A stretch of DNA of 64,000 nucleotides from Polaribacter ponticola (GCF_026191475.2 NZ_JAOSLC020000003.1:620001-684000); one strand, 5' to 3'; shown: positions 9,563 through 20,746, numbered from the stretch's first letter. The notes: generated by a model from the sequence alone, not told the origin. Made by a program: numbers and translations.

Positions 9563-12500
9563 CTATTTTAAAGGTATTGTTACTTTTAATTCTTTTTTTG
9601 TATTCCATTTTAAAGGAATTTCTAGGCTATTAATTTTTGATGATATTCTTTTTCTTTTACCATCAACTTTTTATCTTTTTAGGAACTGAATTTAAATTGT
9701 GAATTATTAAACTAATTTCTTTTTTTGATGATTTCCAATTCGCTCCTAATTCTGCTTCAAAATCAATCTCTAAATATTCTTTAGATATTTTAGCTTCGAA
9801 TTCTAAAAGCTCGTATTTTCCTTTTTCAAAAGCATTTGCAGTTAAACCGTCATCATTATAAAACGTTCTTTTGCTTTCTTTTTTTGATGCATTAAAATAA
9901 TAATGCAATTCGAGTTTATCTGCTTTATAATTGTCTGTAGTTTGTACAATTTCAGTCATTAAAATAAAGGTTCCATTTCTTACATACGTAGGAATTGAAT
10001 TTTCTTCAACTTTTACAGTTTTAGTTATTCCTCCTTCAATTTTTTCATCCGTATAAAAATTTACCCAACTTGCAGTTTTAGGAAAATAGATTTCTTTTGT
10101 TTTTACAGAATCTTTTAAAATTGGTGTGATTAAAAAATCTTTTCCCCACAAATACGAAGCTGAATTTGTCATCAATTTTACATCGTCTTCTTCATAGAAA
10201 ATAGGGCGCATTAATGGAGTTCCTTTCTGATTATTTTCAAAAGCTAAATTGTAGTTATAAGGCAACAATTTATAACGTAACTCAATCGCTTTTTTAGCCA
10301 ATCGCTTCGATTTTTCACTTCTAAAAACAGGTTCACTTGGCACTTCTTCTTGTGCATGTGGCCTAAATACAGGTTGAAAAACGCCATATTGCAACCAACG
10401 TGTATATAAGTTATCATCTAAATTATTACCTGCAAAACCACCTAAATCAGAATGCATATAACCCAAACCTTGCATTCCCATTTGTAAGGCAATTTCTGGT
10501 TGACTTTGCAAACCTCCCCAAGTTCTGTTTACATCTCCAGACCAAGGAATCATTCCAAAACGTTGTGATCCTGCTGCTCCTGCACGCATTAAAATAAAAG
10601 GTCTTTCATTAGGGTATTCTTCTTTGTAACCTTCATAAATTAAACGTGCCCAATCGTGTCCATAAATATTATGAATTTCATCTGCAGAACCTGTTGCATG
10701 TTGCACCCAATTTGGATGTACTTCTGGTTCTCCTAAATCTCCCCAAAGTCCTTTTGCACCAAGATTTAAAATGTCTTTATAAATATTCCAAAACCATTGT
10801 TTTCCTTCTTTTTTGTAGATATCTACAATACCGGTGTTTCCAAAATAGAAATCATATTTTGCTGAATTCCCAATAGAATCTTTGGCTAAAATATCTTTTT
10901 CTACTGCTTCATTCCACTTTTTAGAATTCGATAAAATAAAAGGTTCTGTAATTAAAACGGTTTTTACTCCTTTGTTTTTTAAACCAGAAATCATTCCTTT
11001 CATATCCGGAAAAGAATCTTTGTAAACCTCTAAATTCCCCATGGTTCCTTTTAGCGTTTTACCAAACCAGTATAAATCTAAAATTACAGCATCCACGGGT
11101 ATTTCTTCCTGTTTAAACTTGGTAATTGTTGCCTCTGTTTCTTGTTGAGAATGATACCCAAATCTACTAGAAAAATTACCTAAAGTCCATCTTGCAGGCA
11201 AAGGTTGTTTTCCTGTTAAATTGGTATAATTTTCAATTAAATTTTGCCAAGAATTACCCACAATTACTTGATATGTTTTACGCCCAGAAATAGTTTCATA
11301 AGTTAAAGAGTTCTCTTTATTACTGTCTAAATCTAAATATCCAATAGGAGCATTATCAAAATGAAGCATGTATTTTTTTGATGAAATTACAATTGGCAGC
11401 GTAAAATTCATCAATTCAGAATGCGATTCATAACCATAATGTGCTCTGTTATAAAGTGGCAACCTATAACCTCTTCTATTCATTCCTAAAGCTCTAGATC
11501 CAGCTCCAAAAAGTACTTCTTCAGATGATAAGTTAAATTGAATTTTCTCTGTATTATCTGCTATAATATTACTTTTCACCAAATCTAATGGCTCATGCAT
11601 CGATTTGTAATAGCCTCTTTTTTCTGAAGTAATTTCTTCATCCTTATAAAAATAAGAGATTTTAAAAGGTTGCTTATTTATTTTTACTGTAATTCCTGCT
11701 GATGAAAAAACTAAATTATTAGAATTCTCTATATATTTTACCTCATTAAAAACTGTATTTAAAACAACTGCATGTGAATCTTTTTTAAAAACTTCTCCTT
11801 TTGGTATAAATGAAGTTTCTATAATTTCTGGTTGATAAAAATGCATTTTGCAAACTCCATCAGAAACGTTAATTTCTAGTTGATTTTCTACAAACTTTGC
11901 ATTCATAAAAGATCTTTCTTTTAAAGCGTCTTTAAATAACCATAAAATAGTTTCTTCAAAATTTGTACTCCAAAGTTTCTCATTGTGTTTGCCTTCTGCA
12001 ACTACTTTAGATTTAATATTATCTTTTGTAAAACCACTGTTTTTTAATTCAGAAATTACTGAATTCATATCTGTAACAGTTTTACTAATTTCATTATAAG
12101 CAACATTAGTTCCTTCTTTTCCTCCTGCTAAAAAATACATTTTAGTATCTTTTAAATTCCCGTTTTCAATAGAATATTTATTTATTTTAGGCGAAAACCA
12201 AAAAGAAGGAGAATACACACCTACTTTACCAAAAACTTTTGGGTATTTTAAAGCTGCATAATGAGAAATTAATCCGCCCATTGAGCTACCCATAATTCCT
12301 GTATTTTTTTTATCTGATAAAGTTCTATAATTAGCATCTATATGTGGTTTTAAAGTATTGACAACAAAATCTAAATAAGCATCTCCTTTACCTCCACCAT
12401 ATTTTTCGTTTTTAAAAGGCGAATACTCATTTAAACGTTCAGAACCTCCATGATCTACACCAACTACAATCAGTTTTAAGCCTTTTTCTCTATATAATTT

Positions 12501-13088
12501 ATCTAATGTCTCATCTACATTCCACTCTCCATAACCAGAGGTACTTTTATCAAATAAATTTTGACCATCGTGCATATAAACAACTGCATATTTTTCTTTT
12601 GATGCTGCATAGTCTGTTGGCAGATACAACCAAACTCTACGTTTCGCATTTAATTGAGGAATGTAAAAATCTGTTTTTAAAATGCTTACATTTTTAGAAG
12701 CTGTAGATGTAGTTTTTACTTTTTTAAACAAATGAGACCAATTTGCAATTGCAACTTTTAAAGTGTCATTTTCTTTATTAAAAACATACGTTCTATTACC
12801 TAAACTCAATCCTTTTTTATCACTTTCTACAGAAGACCAAGAACCTTGAGTAAACTTAAAATTGATATTATTTCCTGTTTTTGGCAGTGCAATACTATAC
12901 TTATTTCCTGTTTTTTGTAATTGATATTCTTTTTTTCCTCCAGACCAGCCTTCAAAATCTCCAGAAATAAAAATTGGTGATTCTTTAGAGGATTCTTTAG
13001 GATACTCTTCTACAACAATTGTTACTTGACCGTAAAAATTGAATCCAATAAATAATATTAAAATGTGTAAAATGTTTTTCATTTTCAA
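9563..13088 (-). CDS. CBM-like + alpha/beta-hydrolase esterase + GH31 alpha-glucosidase fusion (frameshifted at 3' end)
   Basis: This is a three-part exported enzyme of about 1174 residues. After a signal peptide (ILHILILFIGFNFYGQ) comes a glycogen-binding-like beta domain (PIFISGDFEGWSGG, residues about 35-118). Then follows an esterase D-like domain (about 130-395) with nucleophile motif GIMGSSMGG near residue 268 and a candidate catalytic His in EGKHNEKLW. From about residue 400 a complete GH31 enzyme follows: nucleophile Asp in GLWGDLGEP near 783 and acid/base Asp in IPWSGDVNRTWGG near 851. As read it stops at 9663. Removing one base from the T run at 9668-9672 extends the C-terminal beta domain by about 33 residues to a stop at 9563, directly before the next gene. 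GH31 here probably releases glucose from oligosaccharide ends; the esterase substrate is unknown. Confidence 0.88.
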
Positions 13089-15023
13089 AAAATACTTTTT
13101 GTAGTTAAAATAATACTACCTTTTTCTTTTAAATTGATTTTATCTTCCCAAATAAAATCTTCACCAGTAATAATATTTTTAAGTTTCTTTCCATTTAAAC
13201 CAACTTCTTTATAGCGTTTTAAATCGATAGTAATTGGTTTGTCATTCTTATTGATGATGTGTACTACAGTTTCATTTTCTATACTTCTAAATAAAAAATA
13301 AGTATTCATAAATGGCGCAAAATGTTTTGTTTTCCCTTCTTGAATTGCATCACTATTTTTACGATAATTTAAAACTTTACTTACAAAGTTTTGCATTGAT
13401 TTTTGATTGTCAGATAAACCTTCTTGAGTAAAAGCATTTATTTTACCACCTTTAAAACCACCAGGAAAATCGGTTCTAATTAAACCATGATCTCCAGGAT
13501 TAGCAGTATCATCCATTAAAATTTCTGTTCCGTAATAAATTTGAGGAATCCTTGGTAGCATCAATAGATAACTTAAAGCCATTTTTGCTTTTACAACGTC
13601 TTCATTAAGCGCTGTAAACATTCTGTTTTCATCGTGATTGTCTAAAAAAACCATAATGTCTTTTGGAGTTGCATAATGAAAATCATTTGCTAAACCTTCG
13701 TATATTTTAACCAAACCTGTACCCCAAGTTTCTTCTTCATTAATACCTTCTATAATGGCTTTTTGCATCGGAAAATCCATTGTCGATTTTAAGTTAGACT
13801 TATATCCATCTTTATTTTTAGCGCCTTTTTGCCAATAACCAACTAATAACGGATTGTAACTCCATTCTTCTCCAACAATAGAAAAATTAGGATATTCTTT
13901 CATTATAGAACCTGCCCAATTTGCCATAAAATCTTTATCAGGATACGGATATGTATCTTGTCGTATTCCGCCTAAACCTAAAGTTTCTATCCACCAAATA
14001 CTATTCTGAATGATGTATTTTGCCATAAACGGATTTCGTTGATTTAAATCTGGCATTGTTGCTACAAACCAACCTTCATTATTTCCTTTTCTATCAACTT
14101 TTGAAGCATACAAATCTTGGTTTGTAGTTCTTCTATGATTAGAATTGATATTGGTTTTATAGTCCCAATTATTAATATTTTCTTCGTAATTTTTTTGATT
14201 GTTTACCCAATCATCAAAAGGTAAATCTTTCATCCACCAATGTTCTAAACCACAATGATTGGCCACTTGGTCCATGATTAATTTCATTCCTTTTTGGTGT
14301 AGTTTTTTTGCTAAATTTTTATAATCAGCCAAAGTTCCAAAACGTGGATCTACTTCGTAATAATCTGTTATTGCATAACCATGATAAGAACCATTATACA
14401 TGTCATTTGTTAACACTGGAGTTGGCCAAACTGTAGTAAAACCTAAATCAGAAATATAATCTAAATGATTCATAATTCCTTGTAAATCGCCTCCATGACG
14501 TTTGTAACCATGATTTCTATTAATGGTTGTTTCTTTTAATTTTTTGTTGATGTCATTGCTTTCATCAGCATTTGAAAAACGGTCTGGAGTAATTAAATAA
14601 ATGGCATCAGAACTATTAAAACCTACATAATCATCTGCAGATTTTTCTCTAGATTTTAGTTCATACGTATGTGTTTTTTTGTTCCATCATCAAAATTAAA
14701 GATGATGTCAAATTTTCCTGGCTTTGTAGTTTTATCAATCTTTAAATCGATAAATAAATAGTTTTTACTTCTTGCTTTGTTTACTTTTTCTATGGTAACA
14801 CCAGTATAAGAAATGGATGGATTAGAGTTGCCGATATTTTCTTCTTTCACTAATAATTGTAGCGAATTATCTTTAAAATTTACCCACCAATTTATTGGTT
14901 CTACTCTTTCTAAACTTGTATTAGAAATAGAAACCACAGAAACATTTTTATTACTTTCTGTATTGTTACATGAAAAAAAGCGATGATAATTACACCTAAA
15001 AAAATGTTTCTGATAGATTCCAT
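13085..15023 (-). CDS. susA: SusA-like GH13 neopullulanase/cyclomaltodextrinase lipoprotein (two frameshifts)
   Basis: The restored product is 646 residues. It starts MESIRNIFLGVIIIAFFSCN (lipobox AFFSC), then carries the N-terminal beta domain typical of cyclomaltodextrinases (VEPINWWVNFKDNSLQLLV). The GH13 barrel follows: MDQVANHCG (region I), GGIRQDTYPYPDKDF (region II), VGEEWSYNP (region III) and FLDNHDENR (region IV). Two A/T runs are each one base short: A7 at 14973-14979 (within the signal peptide) and T7 at 14674-14680 (just before the barrel). Fixing both gives one frame. The gene overlaps the esterase-GH31 fusion by four bases. In the Bacteroides sus system SusA cleaves imported malto-oligosaccharides in the periplasm, and the same role is inferred here. 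Confidence 0.88.
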
Positions 15024-15035
15024 TATTTCCGTTTT

Positions 15036-17342
15036 TTAAACAGTTAGTAAATTATTTGGTAAAACTTTTACCGATTCTCCATTTACTAAAATATTGATTT
15101 CTTTATTACCTTCTAACTCAAAATTTGCACCATTTTGATTAACGTTTACAGTAATAACTTGCTGTCTAAAATTAACTTTAAACGAGTAAGAACTCCATTC
15201 TTTTGGTATTTTTGGTGAAAAAGAAAGTGTATTATTTAGTACTCTCATTCCTCCAAAACCTTCTACAATACTCATCCAAGTTCCTGCCATAGAAGTGGTA
15301 TGTAAGCCTTCTTCTACTTCATGATTGTAATCGTCTAAATCTAAACGAGAAGTTCTTAAATAAAACTCGTAAGCTTGCTCCATTCTACCTAATTTTGCAG
15401 CCTGTATACTATGTACGCAAGGGGAAAGTGAACTTTCGTGTACCGTAAATGGTTCATAAAAATCGAAATGACGCTCTAATTCTTCTGTAGAAAAATCATT
15501 TTCAAACATGTAAAAACCTTGTAAAGTGTCTGCTTGTTTTATATATGGAGAACGTAAAATTCTGTCCCAACTCCATTTCTGGTTAATTGGTCTTTGACTT
15601 TTATCTAAATTAGCAACTGTAATTAATTCTTTGTCTAAAAAACCATCTTGTTGTAAGAAAATATTATGCTTCTCTGAATATGGAAAATACATATTATCAG
15701 CAACATTTTTCATCGCTTTTAATTCTTCATCAGAGAAATTTACTTTTTCTTTAATTCTGATATAATCTGAAATATGATCATTTTTTACAATATCAATATT
15801 TTCTAAAGCATAATTTATACACCATTTCGCAATGTAATTTGTGTACCAATTATTGTTGATGTTATTCTCATATTCATTTGGACCGGTTACCCCCAAAATC
15901 ATAAACTTTTCTTTATCCGAAGAAAAAGTAGCTCTTTGTTGCCAAAAACGTGCAATACCAATTAAAACTTCCAATCCTTTTTCTGGAATGTAAGAGTAAT
16001 CTTCCGTAAACCTGTAATAGTTAAAGATAGCAAAAGCGATTGCTCCATTTCTATGAATTTCTTCGAAGGTAATTTCCCATTCGTTATGGCATTCTTCACC
16101 ATTCATAGTAACCATTGGATATAACGCAGCTCCGTTTGTAAAACCAAGTTTTGCAGCATTTTCAATCGCTTTTTCTAAATGCTCATATCTGTATTCTAGC
16201 AAAGTTCTTGCAACAGATTGATCTTTGGTTGCCATATAAAAAGGAATACAATATGCTTCTGTATCCCAATACGTACTTCCTCCGTATTTTTCTCCTGTAA
16301 AACCTTTTGGACCAATATTTAAAGACGCATCTGTACCTAAATAGGTTTGATTTAGTTGAAAAATATTAAATCGAATTCCTTGTTGTGCTTTTACATCACC
16401 TTCAATAGAAATGTCAGACATTTTCCAGATTTTTGCCCAAGATTGCTTTTGCATTTCTAATAAAGCATCAAAACCAAAACTAACTGCTTTGTCTAAAGTT
16501 TCTTTTGCTGCAGCAACTAATGCTTCTTTTTTATGGTTTCTATCAACTACATAACCTCCAAATTTATGAATGGTAAATGTTTGATTTTGTTTTATTTCTT
16601 GTTGGTAATTGCAAGAAATAAAATTGGTAGTTTGCTCGTTATTACAACCTGTAATCACCTCATCATTATCTATAAACAAACGAGATTCCATAAACGTACA
16701 CGTATAAAAATGTGTTTTCATGGTTCTTGCCTCTATAAACGATTGTTGATTGTTTTGAGAAACATTTAAAACATCCCAAAACTGGTCATCCCAATTGGTG
16801 TCTTCGTTCGTAATACCTGCATCTATATAAGGAATATAGGTGATTTTTACAGCTGAATTTAATGGAGTTACATTATAGCTTATTGCACCAACCTCATCTA
16901 ATTCTAAACTTAAAAAACGTTTTGTATCTACTTTAATTTTTACATTATTTAGTAAAACTGCTTCAAAACTTCTAGACAACCAACCTTCTTGCATGTTCAG
17001 TTCTCTTTTAAATTTTGAAACTTCTTTACAGCTATGTAAATCTAGTTTATCACCATTAATTAGAACGTTTATCCCAATCCAATTTGGTGCATTTAATACT
17101 TTTGCAAAATACTCTGGGTAACCGTTTTTCCACCAACCAACACGAGTTTTATCAGGATAATAAACTCCTGCAATATAACTTCCTTGAAAAGTTGGGCCTG
17201 TATAAGTTTCTTCGAAATTAGCTCTTTGTCCCATGGCGCCATTACCAATGCTAAATAAGCTTTCTGAAGATTTTACTTTTTCTGAATTAAAGCCTTCTTC
17301 TATGATAGACCATTCATTAGGTTTTATGTAATCTTGATTCAT
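15036..17342 (-). CDS. Maltose phosphorylase (GH65)
   Basis: Maltose phosphorylase splits maltose with phosphate into glucose and beta-glucose-1-phosphate in the cytoplasm. The 768-residue length fits GH65. The product has an N-terminal beta-sandwich, a linker and an (alpha/alpha)6 barrel. The barrel carries GPKGFTGEKYGGSTYWDTEAY near residue 340-360 and the conserved acid block HNEWEITFEEIHRNGA near residue 425. The sequence RPINQKWSWDRILRSPYIKQ fits the phosphate/substrate region. There is no signal peptide. It is followed upstream by pgmB, the enzyme that uses its product, which supports maltose over trehalose or kojibiose as substrate, although other beta-G1P-forming GH65 phosphorylases are not excluded. 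Confidence 0.93.
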   Translation of the reverse strand: MNQDYIKPNEWSIIEEGFNSEKVKSSESLFSIGNGAMGQRANFEETYTGPTFQGSYIAGVYYPDKTRVGWWKNGYPEYFAKVLNAPNWIGINVLINGDKLDLHSCKEVSKFKRELNMQEGWLSRSFEAVLLNNVKIKVDTKRFLSLELDEVGAISYNVTPLNSAVKITYIPYIDAGITNEDTNWDDQFWDVLNVSQNNQQSFIEARTMKTHFYTCTFMESRLFIDNDEVITGCNNEQTTNFISCNYQQEIKQNQTFTIHKFGGYVVDRNHKKEALVAAAKETLDKAVSFGFDALLEMQKQSWAKIWKMSDISIEGDVKAQQGIRFNIFQLNQTYLGTDASLNIGPKGFTGEKYGGSTYWDTEAYCIPFYMATKDQSVARTLLEYRYEHLEKAIENAAKLGFTNGAALYPMVTMNGEECHNEWEITFEEIHRNGAIAFAIFNYYRFTEDYSYIPEKGLEVLIGIARFWQQRATFSSDKEKFMILGVTGPNEYENNINNNWYTNYIAKWCINYALENIDIVKNDHISDYIRIKEKVNFSDEELKAMKNVADNMYFPYSEKHNIFLQQDGFLDKELITVANLDKSQRPINQKWSWDRILRSPYIKQADTLQGFYMFENDFSTEELERHFDFYEPFTVHESSLSPCVHSIQAAKLGRMEQAYEFYLRTSRLDLDDYNHEVEEGLHTTSMAGTWMSIVEGFGGMRVLNNTLSFSPKIPKEWSSYSFKVNFRQQVITVNVNQNGANFELEGNKEINILVNGESVKVLPNNLLTV

Positions 17343-17426
17343 TTTTTTCTTTTAAGAGAAAAGAATAGAGATTAAAGAATAAAAAAACTAGTGCCTTCTC
17401 TTTTCTTATTTCTATCTTCTCGTTTC

Positions 17427-18080
17427 TTACTTTTCTATTAAATCTTTAATAAAATTAGTGCTGATTTCTGTAAAATCAGTAAAAATAATTTGTGCTTCTG
17501 CAAGCACATTTTTATCACCAATACCAATACTCATCATTTCTGCGGCATTTGCAGCTTGTACACCAGCAACAGCATCTTCAAACACTACACATTCTTCTGC
17601 TTTAACATTTAATTGTGCTGCTGCAAGCAGAAAAACTTCTGGATCTGGTTTTGCTTTGGTAACATTATTACCATCTACAATGGCATCAAAATAATGTAAC
17701 AAACCAACTTTTTCTAGAATAGGTTGCGCATTTTTACTTGCAGATCCTAAAGCAATTGGAATGTTATTTTCTTTTAAAAACTCTAAAACTCTTGGCACAT
17801 CAGGTAAAATTTCTGATGCATCCATATTTTCTATATACTTTAAATAGTCAACATTTTTTTCAACCATCCAAGTATCAAACTCTTCTTGTGTTGCTTCTCT
17901 GTTTCCTATTTCTAACAAAATTTCTAAACAGCGTTTTCTACTAACACCTTTAAAAAGTTCATTCTGTTCTTTTGTAAATTCGAAACCTAATTGGTTTGCT
18001 AAATTTTTCCACGCTAAATAATGATACTTGGCAGTGTCTACGATTACACCATCCAAATCGAATATAAATCCTCTTTTCAT
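17427..18080 (-). CDS. pgmB: Beta-phosphoglucomutase
   Basis: This HAD-superfamily enzyme converts beta-glucose-1-phosphate to glucose-6-phosphate. The 217-residue product has the motif I FDLDGVIVDTAKYHY with nucleophile Asp9 and acid/base Asp11, the helical cap with GVSRKRCLEI, motif II LGSASKN, and motif III/IV KPDPEVF and VFEDAVAGVQAA. It lies 12 bases after the permease and 84 bases before the maltose phosphorylase, forming the classical transporter-mutase-phosphorylase set. It has no signal peptide and acts in the cytoplasm. Confidence 0.95.
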   Translation of the reverse strand: MKRGFIFDLDGVIVDTAKYHYLAWKNLANQLGFEFTKEQNELFKGVSRKRCLEILLEIGNREATQEEFDTWMVEKNVDYLKYIENMDASEILPDVPRVLEFLKENNIPIALGSASKNAQPILEKVGLLHYFDAIVDGNNVTKAKPDPEVFLLAAAQLNVKAEECVVFEDAVAGVQAANAAEMMSIGIGDKNVLAEAQIIFTDFTEISTNFIKDLIEK

Positions 18081-18092
18081 TTAAATTTTAGT

Positions 18093-19466
18093 TTAATTTT
18101 CTTCAGTTTGATACGTTATTGCATTTTTGTCTGTAATTAAAAAATTACAAAGACCTGCAATTATCAAACTTAAACCTGCAACAAGCATTGCATTAATTGC
18201 TTTTTCACCTATTAATCCCGTCACAAAATTAATACCACCAAGAGCAGCAATAATTTGCGGAATAACAATAAACATGTTAAAAATCCCCATAAAAACACCC
18301 ATTTTCTTCGGATCTACAGAACTCGATAACATTGCATAAGGCATAGAAAGAATACTTCCCCAAGCAAAACCTATTAAAACAAAACTATATTTTAAGGTTT
18401 CTGGTGAAGCATAATACATAGATATAAAACCTAATCCTCCTAAAATTAAAGATACCATATGAACAAACTTTCTATTGATTCTCCTTTTTGCAGTATACAA
18501 TACTAGCAACAAAGCAAAAACCATAGAAGACAAACCGTAAATACCCATAGAAGAACCTACAAGGTTAGATGATTTTTGAAAAGCTGTGTTTGCAACATTA
18601 AAAGCTTCTTTTTGGACAATATTTGCCATATCGAAACTAGCTTCAATTGGAGCTGGAGTTTGAAAAACATGTTCTGTTAAAGCAGGATTTGCCATAGACC
18701 ACATTGTAAAAAATGCAAACCAACTAAAGAATTGTACAACTCCTAATCTTTTCATTGTACTTGGCATATTGCCAATGTTCTCTACAATATCAGAAACAAA
18801 TCTGTTCTTTTTGGCTTTCTCTTTTTCGAAAGCCTCCATATCTTCTGGCGGATATTCTTTTGTAGTAAAAACTGTATAAAAAATACTTACTAAAAAAACA
18901 AGTGCTCCAATTGCAAAAGCAACTTTAACAGACATTGGAACAACACCAGATGCTGCAGCATCGCTAACTCCAAATTGAGAAACCATCCAAGGTAAACTAC
19001 TTGCAACCCAAGTACCAACACCTATAATAAGTGTTTGCATAACAAAACCATAAGAACGTTGAGAATCTGGCAACTTATCTGCTACCAAAGCTCTAAAAGG
19101 TTCCATAGAAATGTTAATAGATGCATCTAAAATCCAAAGAAATCCGGCTGCAATCCATAAAGTAGGCGAATGTGGCATTATTAATAATGTAATAGAACTT
19201 AAAATGGCGCCAATTAAAAAATAAGGTCTTCTTCTACCCCATCTTGGACTCCACGTTCTATCACTCATATAACCAATTATGGGTTGCACAATTAAACCTG
19301 TTAAAGGCGCTGCTACCCAAAGAATTGGAATATCATCAATCTCTGCTCCTAATGTTTGAAAAATTCTTGACATGAAACCACCTGTTAAGGCCATTCCGAA
19401 TTGAATTCCTAAAAAACCGAAACTCATGTTCCAGATTTCTAAAAAACTTAATTTTTGTTTATTCAT
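18093..19466 (-). CDS. MFS/GPH-like maltose-type permease
   Basis: A 457-residue inner membrane transporter with about 12 membrane segments. The sequences GFLGIQFGMALTGGFMSRIF in helix 1, MSDRTWSPRWGRRRPYFLIG in loop 2-3 and DKLPDSQRSYGFV in loop 4-5 match the sucrose/maltose transporter branch (SLC45/GPH-like) common in alpha-glucan loci of Flavobacteriia. It is first in the minus operon, followed by pgmB and maltose phosphorylase, so import of maltose or small maltodextrins is the natural job. A Bacteroidetes-type -7 box and operator-like repeats lie upstream (19563-19674). Confidence 0.9.
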   Translation of the reverse strand: MNKQKLSFLEIWNMSFGFLGIQFGMALTGGFMSRIFQTLGAEIDDIPILWVAAPLTGLIVQPIIGYMSDRTWSPRWGRRRPYFLIGAILSSITLLIMPHSPTLWIAAGFLWILDASINISMEPFRALVADKLPDSQRSYGFVMQTLIIGVGTWVASSLPWMVSQFGVSDAAASGVVPMSVKVAFAIGALVFLVSIFYTVFTTKEYPPEDMEAFEKEKAKKNRFVSDIVENIGNMPSTMKRLGVVQFFSWFAFFTMWSMANPALTEHVFQTPAPIEASFDMANIVQKEAFNVANTAFQKSSNLVGSSMGIYGLSSMVFALLLVLYTAKRRINRKFVHMVSLILGGLGFISMYYASPETLKYSFVLIGFAWGSILSMPYAMLSSSVDPKKMGVFMGIFNMFIVIPQIIAALGGINFVTGLIGEKAINAMLVAGLSLIIAGLCNFLITDKNAITYQTEEN

Positions 19467-19562
19467 TATCGTAATTATTTAGAATGCTTACGATAAGTAC
19501 TTTGACTTATCAATTAATAAATTTTGTGGAAAGTAATTTATTGATAAATCCTAATATGACAT

Positions 19563-19570
19563 CAAAGATA
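19563..19570 (-). promoter_or_regulatory. Candidate -7 promoter box for the permease-led operon
   Basis: Read on the minus strand this is TATCTTTG, an exact match to the Bacteroidetes -7 consensus TAnnTTTG, about 100 bases before the permease ATG. No convincing TTG is seen at the usual 19-21 base spacing, only a T-rich stretch. Operator-like repeats lie 40-105 bases upstream of it. Assignment is by pattern only. Confidence 0.45.
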
Positions 19571-19609
19571 TGCATATATTATGAAATTGATAAAAAAACC
19601 ATCATTTTT

Positions 19610-19674
19610 TTACGACGACGGTTTCGTAGATTTAAAAATCACTACTAAAAGTTACGACGACGGTTTCGTAGATT
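19610..19674. repeat. Two identical 23-bp direct repeats at the 3' end of the LacI-type gene, operator-like
   Basis: An identical 23-base sequence occurs at 19610-19632 and 19652-19674 (42-base offset). The right copy encodes the last seven codons and stop of the LacI-type regulator (ESTKPSS-stop). The left copy is in the same frame just past the stop and would again read STKPSS-stop, so it is a partial tandem duplication of the gene end. Each copy on the minus strand contains ACGAAACCGTCGTCGT, matching 14 of 16 bases of the palindrome in front of susC (20748-20763). They sit upstream of the permease operon, so they may serve as its operators. Confidence 0.75.
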
Positions 19675-20674
19675 CTCTAAGTTTTAAATCACTGGAAATC
19701 ACAATCTTTTTAGGTTTATAAACCTCAGACTCTTTTTCAATTCTTTCTATTAAAACTTCAACTGCTTGTTGTCCCATTGTAAAACCGTGCTGTGCAATAG
19801 TTGTAATAGAAGGTGATGAATATTCAGATATCAATCCATCTGTAAAACCTATTATAGAAATATCATTTGGTATAGACAAATCTTTCTCTTTTGCTATTCT
19901 CATTGAGTTTGCAGCATAAATTTCATTTACAGCAAACACAGCATCTATATCTTGTTCAAAAACTTTTTCAATTTGTTTTTTAATGTCTTTAGTCTCGTCT
20001 ATTTCTACAATTAAACTTTTATCTGTTTTAATATACTCTTCTATTAATGCTTTCTCGTAACCTTGTCTTCTAAGTGCACCGACATTAACATGATTTGGAG
20101 TCGTTATTAAAGCTATCTTTTTTCTTCCGTTTTCCAATAAATGTTTAGTAGCTTTAAAGCCTGCTCCTACATCATCTACTACAACTTTATCACATAAAAT
20201 TTCATCTACAACTCTATCAAATAAAACAAAAGGAATCTCTTCTGAAACCAATTCTTTAAAATGATTAAAATCCTTATTCTCTAAGGTTTCACTAGCAACA
20301 GACATAATAATACCGTCTACACTTCCGTTAGATAATACCTTTAATGTTTCTACTTCCTTTTTATAAGATTCATTAGAAAAACAAACCATAATGTTATACC
20401 CTTTTTTATTTGCTCCTTCTTCTATTCCCATGATAACAGTAGAGAAAAAATGATGTACTATTTTTGGTAAAATAACGCCTATAACTTTGGTCTTTTGATT
20501 ACGTAATTGAAGTGCTAAATGATTAGGTTTGTAATTATATAAATTTGCATAAGCTTGAATTTTCTTTTTTGTTTCATTACTTATTTCATGACTATCCTTT
20601 AAAGCCTTTGAAACAGTAGAAGTAGAAACTCCCAATTCTTTTGCAATTGTTTTTATGGTGATTTTTTGTTTCAT
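19652..20674 (-). CDS. LacI/GalR-family transcriptional regulator of the alpha-glucan locus
   Basis: The 340-residue product has an N-terminal helix-turn-helix (ITIKTIAKELGVSTSTVSKA), the hinge helix region NHLALQLRNQ and a periplasmic-binding-protein-like sensor domain. That domain contains VIGVILPKIVHHFFS, DGIIMSV, VDDVGAGFKA and ISIIGFTDG. It stands between the two divergent arms of the locus, so it probably senses a maltodextrin or sugar phosphate and controls both. This differs from the Bacteroides sus system, where SusR is a membrane-bound activator. A perfect TAAATTTG -7 box (20690-20697, minus) lies 16 bases before its ATG. Its last codons coincide with an operator-like repeat. Confidence 0.92.
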   Translation of the reverse strand: MKQKITIKTIAKELGVSTSTVSKALKDSHEISNETKKKIQAYANLYNYKPNHLALQLRNQKTKVIGVILPKIVHHFFSTVIMGIEEGANKKGYNIMVCFSNESYKKEVETLKVLSNGSVDGIIMSVASETLENKDFNHFKELVSEEIPFVLFDRVVDEILCDKVVVDDVGAGFKATKHLLENGRKKIALITTPNHVNVGALRRQGYEKALIEEYIKTDKSLIVEIDETKDIKKQIEKVFEQDIDAVFAVNEIYAANSMRIAKEKDLSIPNDISIIGFTDGLISEYSSPSITTIAQHGFTMGQQAVEVLIERIEKESEVYKPKKIVISSDLKLRESTKPSS

Positions 20675-20689
20675 TCTTTAAGTATAAGA

Positions 20690-20697
20690 CAAATTTA
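20690..20697 (-). promoter_or_regulatory. Candidate -7 promoter box of the LacI-type regulator gene
   Basis: Read on the minus strand this is TAAATTTG, an exact fit to TAnnTTTG, just upstream of the regulator start at 20674. It would give a very short leader. No clear TTG occurs at the expected -33 position. Confidence 0.4.
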
Positions 20698-20746
20698 GTT
20701 ACTACTTATTGTTAATTTAATGATAATTAGAAGAAAAAGTTGTTAA

